A stretch of DNA of 64,000 nucleotides from Paenibacillus sp. YYML68. Lineage in GTDB: Bacteria; Bacillota; Bacilli; Paenibacillales; NBRC-103111. How positions within the stretch are numbered: position 1 is the stretch's first letter; each line of letters starts with the position of its first letter. The notes beneath the pieces are model-generated. The model searched no databases and was not told where the DNA came from. It saw only the letters and a program-made list of their open reading frames with translations. Both the position numbers and the translations under genes were made by a program. Below are positions 63,975 to 64,000 of this stretch, in pieces. Location: positions 4,530,501-4,594,500 of the forward strand of contig NZ_BQYI01000001.1 in assembly GCF_027923405.1 (NCBI RefSeq), in the 5' to 3' direction.

Positions 63975-64000
63975 AACGATCAAGCCCCCTATTAAGCAAT

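Overview
The window reads as a chromosomal segment of a moderately GC-rich, spore-forming, motile Gram-positive bacterium of the Paenibacillus/Bacillales type. The evidence is a CmpA-type cortex protein, the YdcC-Alr-NdoAI-NdoA-Tex-SprT-tRNA gene neighbourhood known from Bacillus, an SLH-domain surface protein, a YjfB-like motility peptide and strong Shine-Dalgarno sites. Naming the genus is inference; no rRNA is present.

Layout. 0-6 kb: the 5' part of a very large secreted beta-sandwich protein (leftward, cut by the window edge), divergent from a fused alpha/beta-hydrolase/winged-helix regulator. 6-15.7 kb: a MerR-unknown-ClpP operon, several methyltransferases, a cupin, an AlkD-like repair protein, an Idh-type oxidoreductase, a flavin-binding protein and a VOC protein divergent from a CGNR regulator. 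15.7-16.2 kb: a 63-bp palindromic tandem array. 16.3-35.3 kb: housekeeping and stress genes (SPFH protein, cardiolipin synthase, MsrAB, Pgi, PpnP, transketolase, endonuclease IV, GDPD, SLH protein), a dehydrogenase-PilZ fusion and a diguanylate cyclase. A first 127-bp hairpin repeat array lies at 18.9-19.4 kb.

35.5-47.8 kb: two tRNA pairs (Leu/Glu and Ser/Asn), separated by about 4.2 kb holding galE, an AT-rich acyltransferase and IS66 and IS3 remnants. They are followed by SprT, CmpA, a second array of the same repeat family in the opposite orientation (129-bp units), Tex, the NdoAI/NdoA toxin-antitoxin pair, alanine racemase and the YdcC lipoprotein.

47.9-64 kb: a leftward, increasingly AT-rich surface-glycan cluster that runs off the right edge. 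It holds an ABC exporter (Wzm, and Wzt with a C-terminal glycan-binding domain), several glycosyltransferases, a methyltransferase next to a kinase-like coiled-coil protein, the complete dTDP-L-rhamnose set (RmlABCD) and a polyprenyl-phosphate sugar transferase. Together these would prime a lipid carrier, make a rhamnose-containing chain, cap it and export it. The SLH protein and galE fit an S-layer or cell-wall glycan (inference).

The points most worth a second look are: the methyltransferase + kinase-like/coiled-coil + Wzt-C set, which resembles a split WbdD chain terminator and ruler; the two related triple-hairpin repeat arrays; the dehydrogenase-PilZ fusion near a diguanylate cyclase; and the hydrolase-like regulator whose nucleophile serine is glycine.
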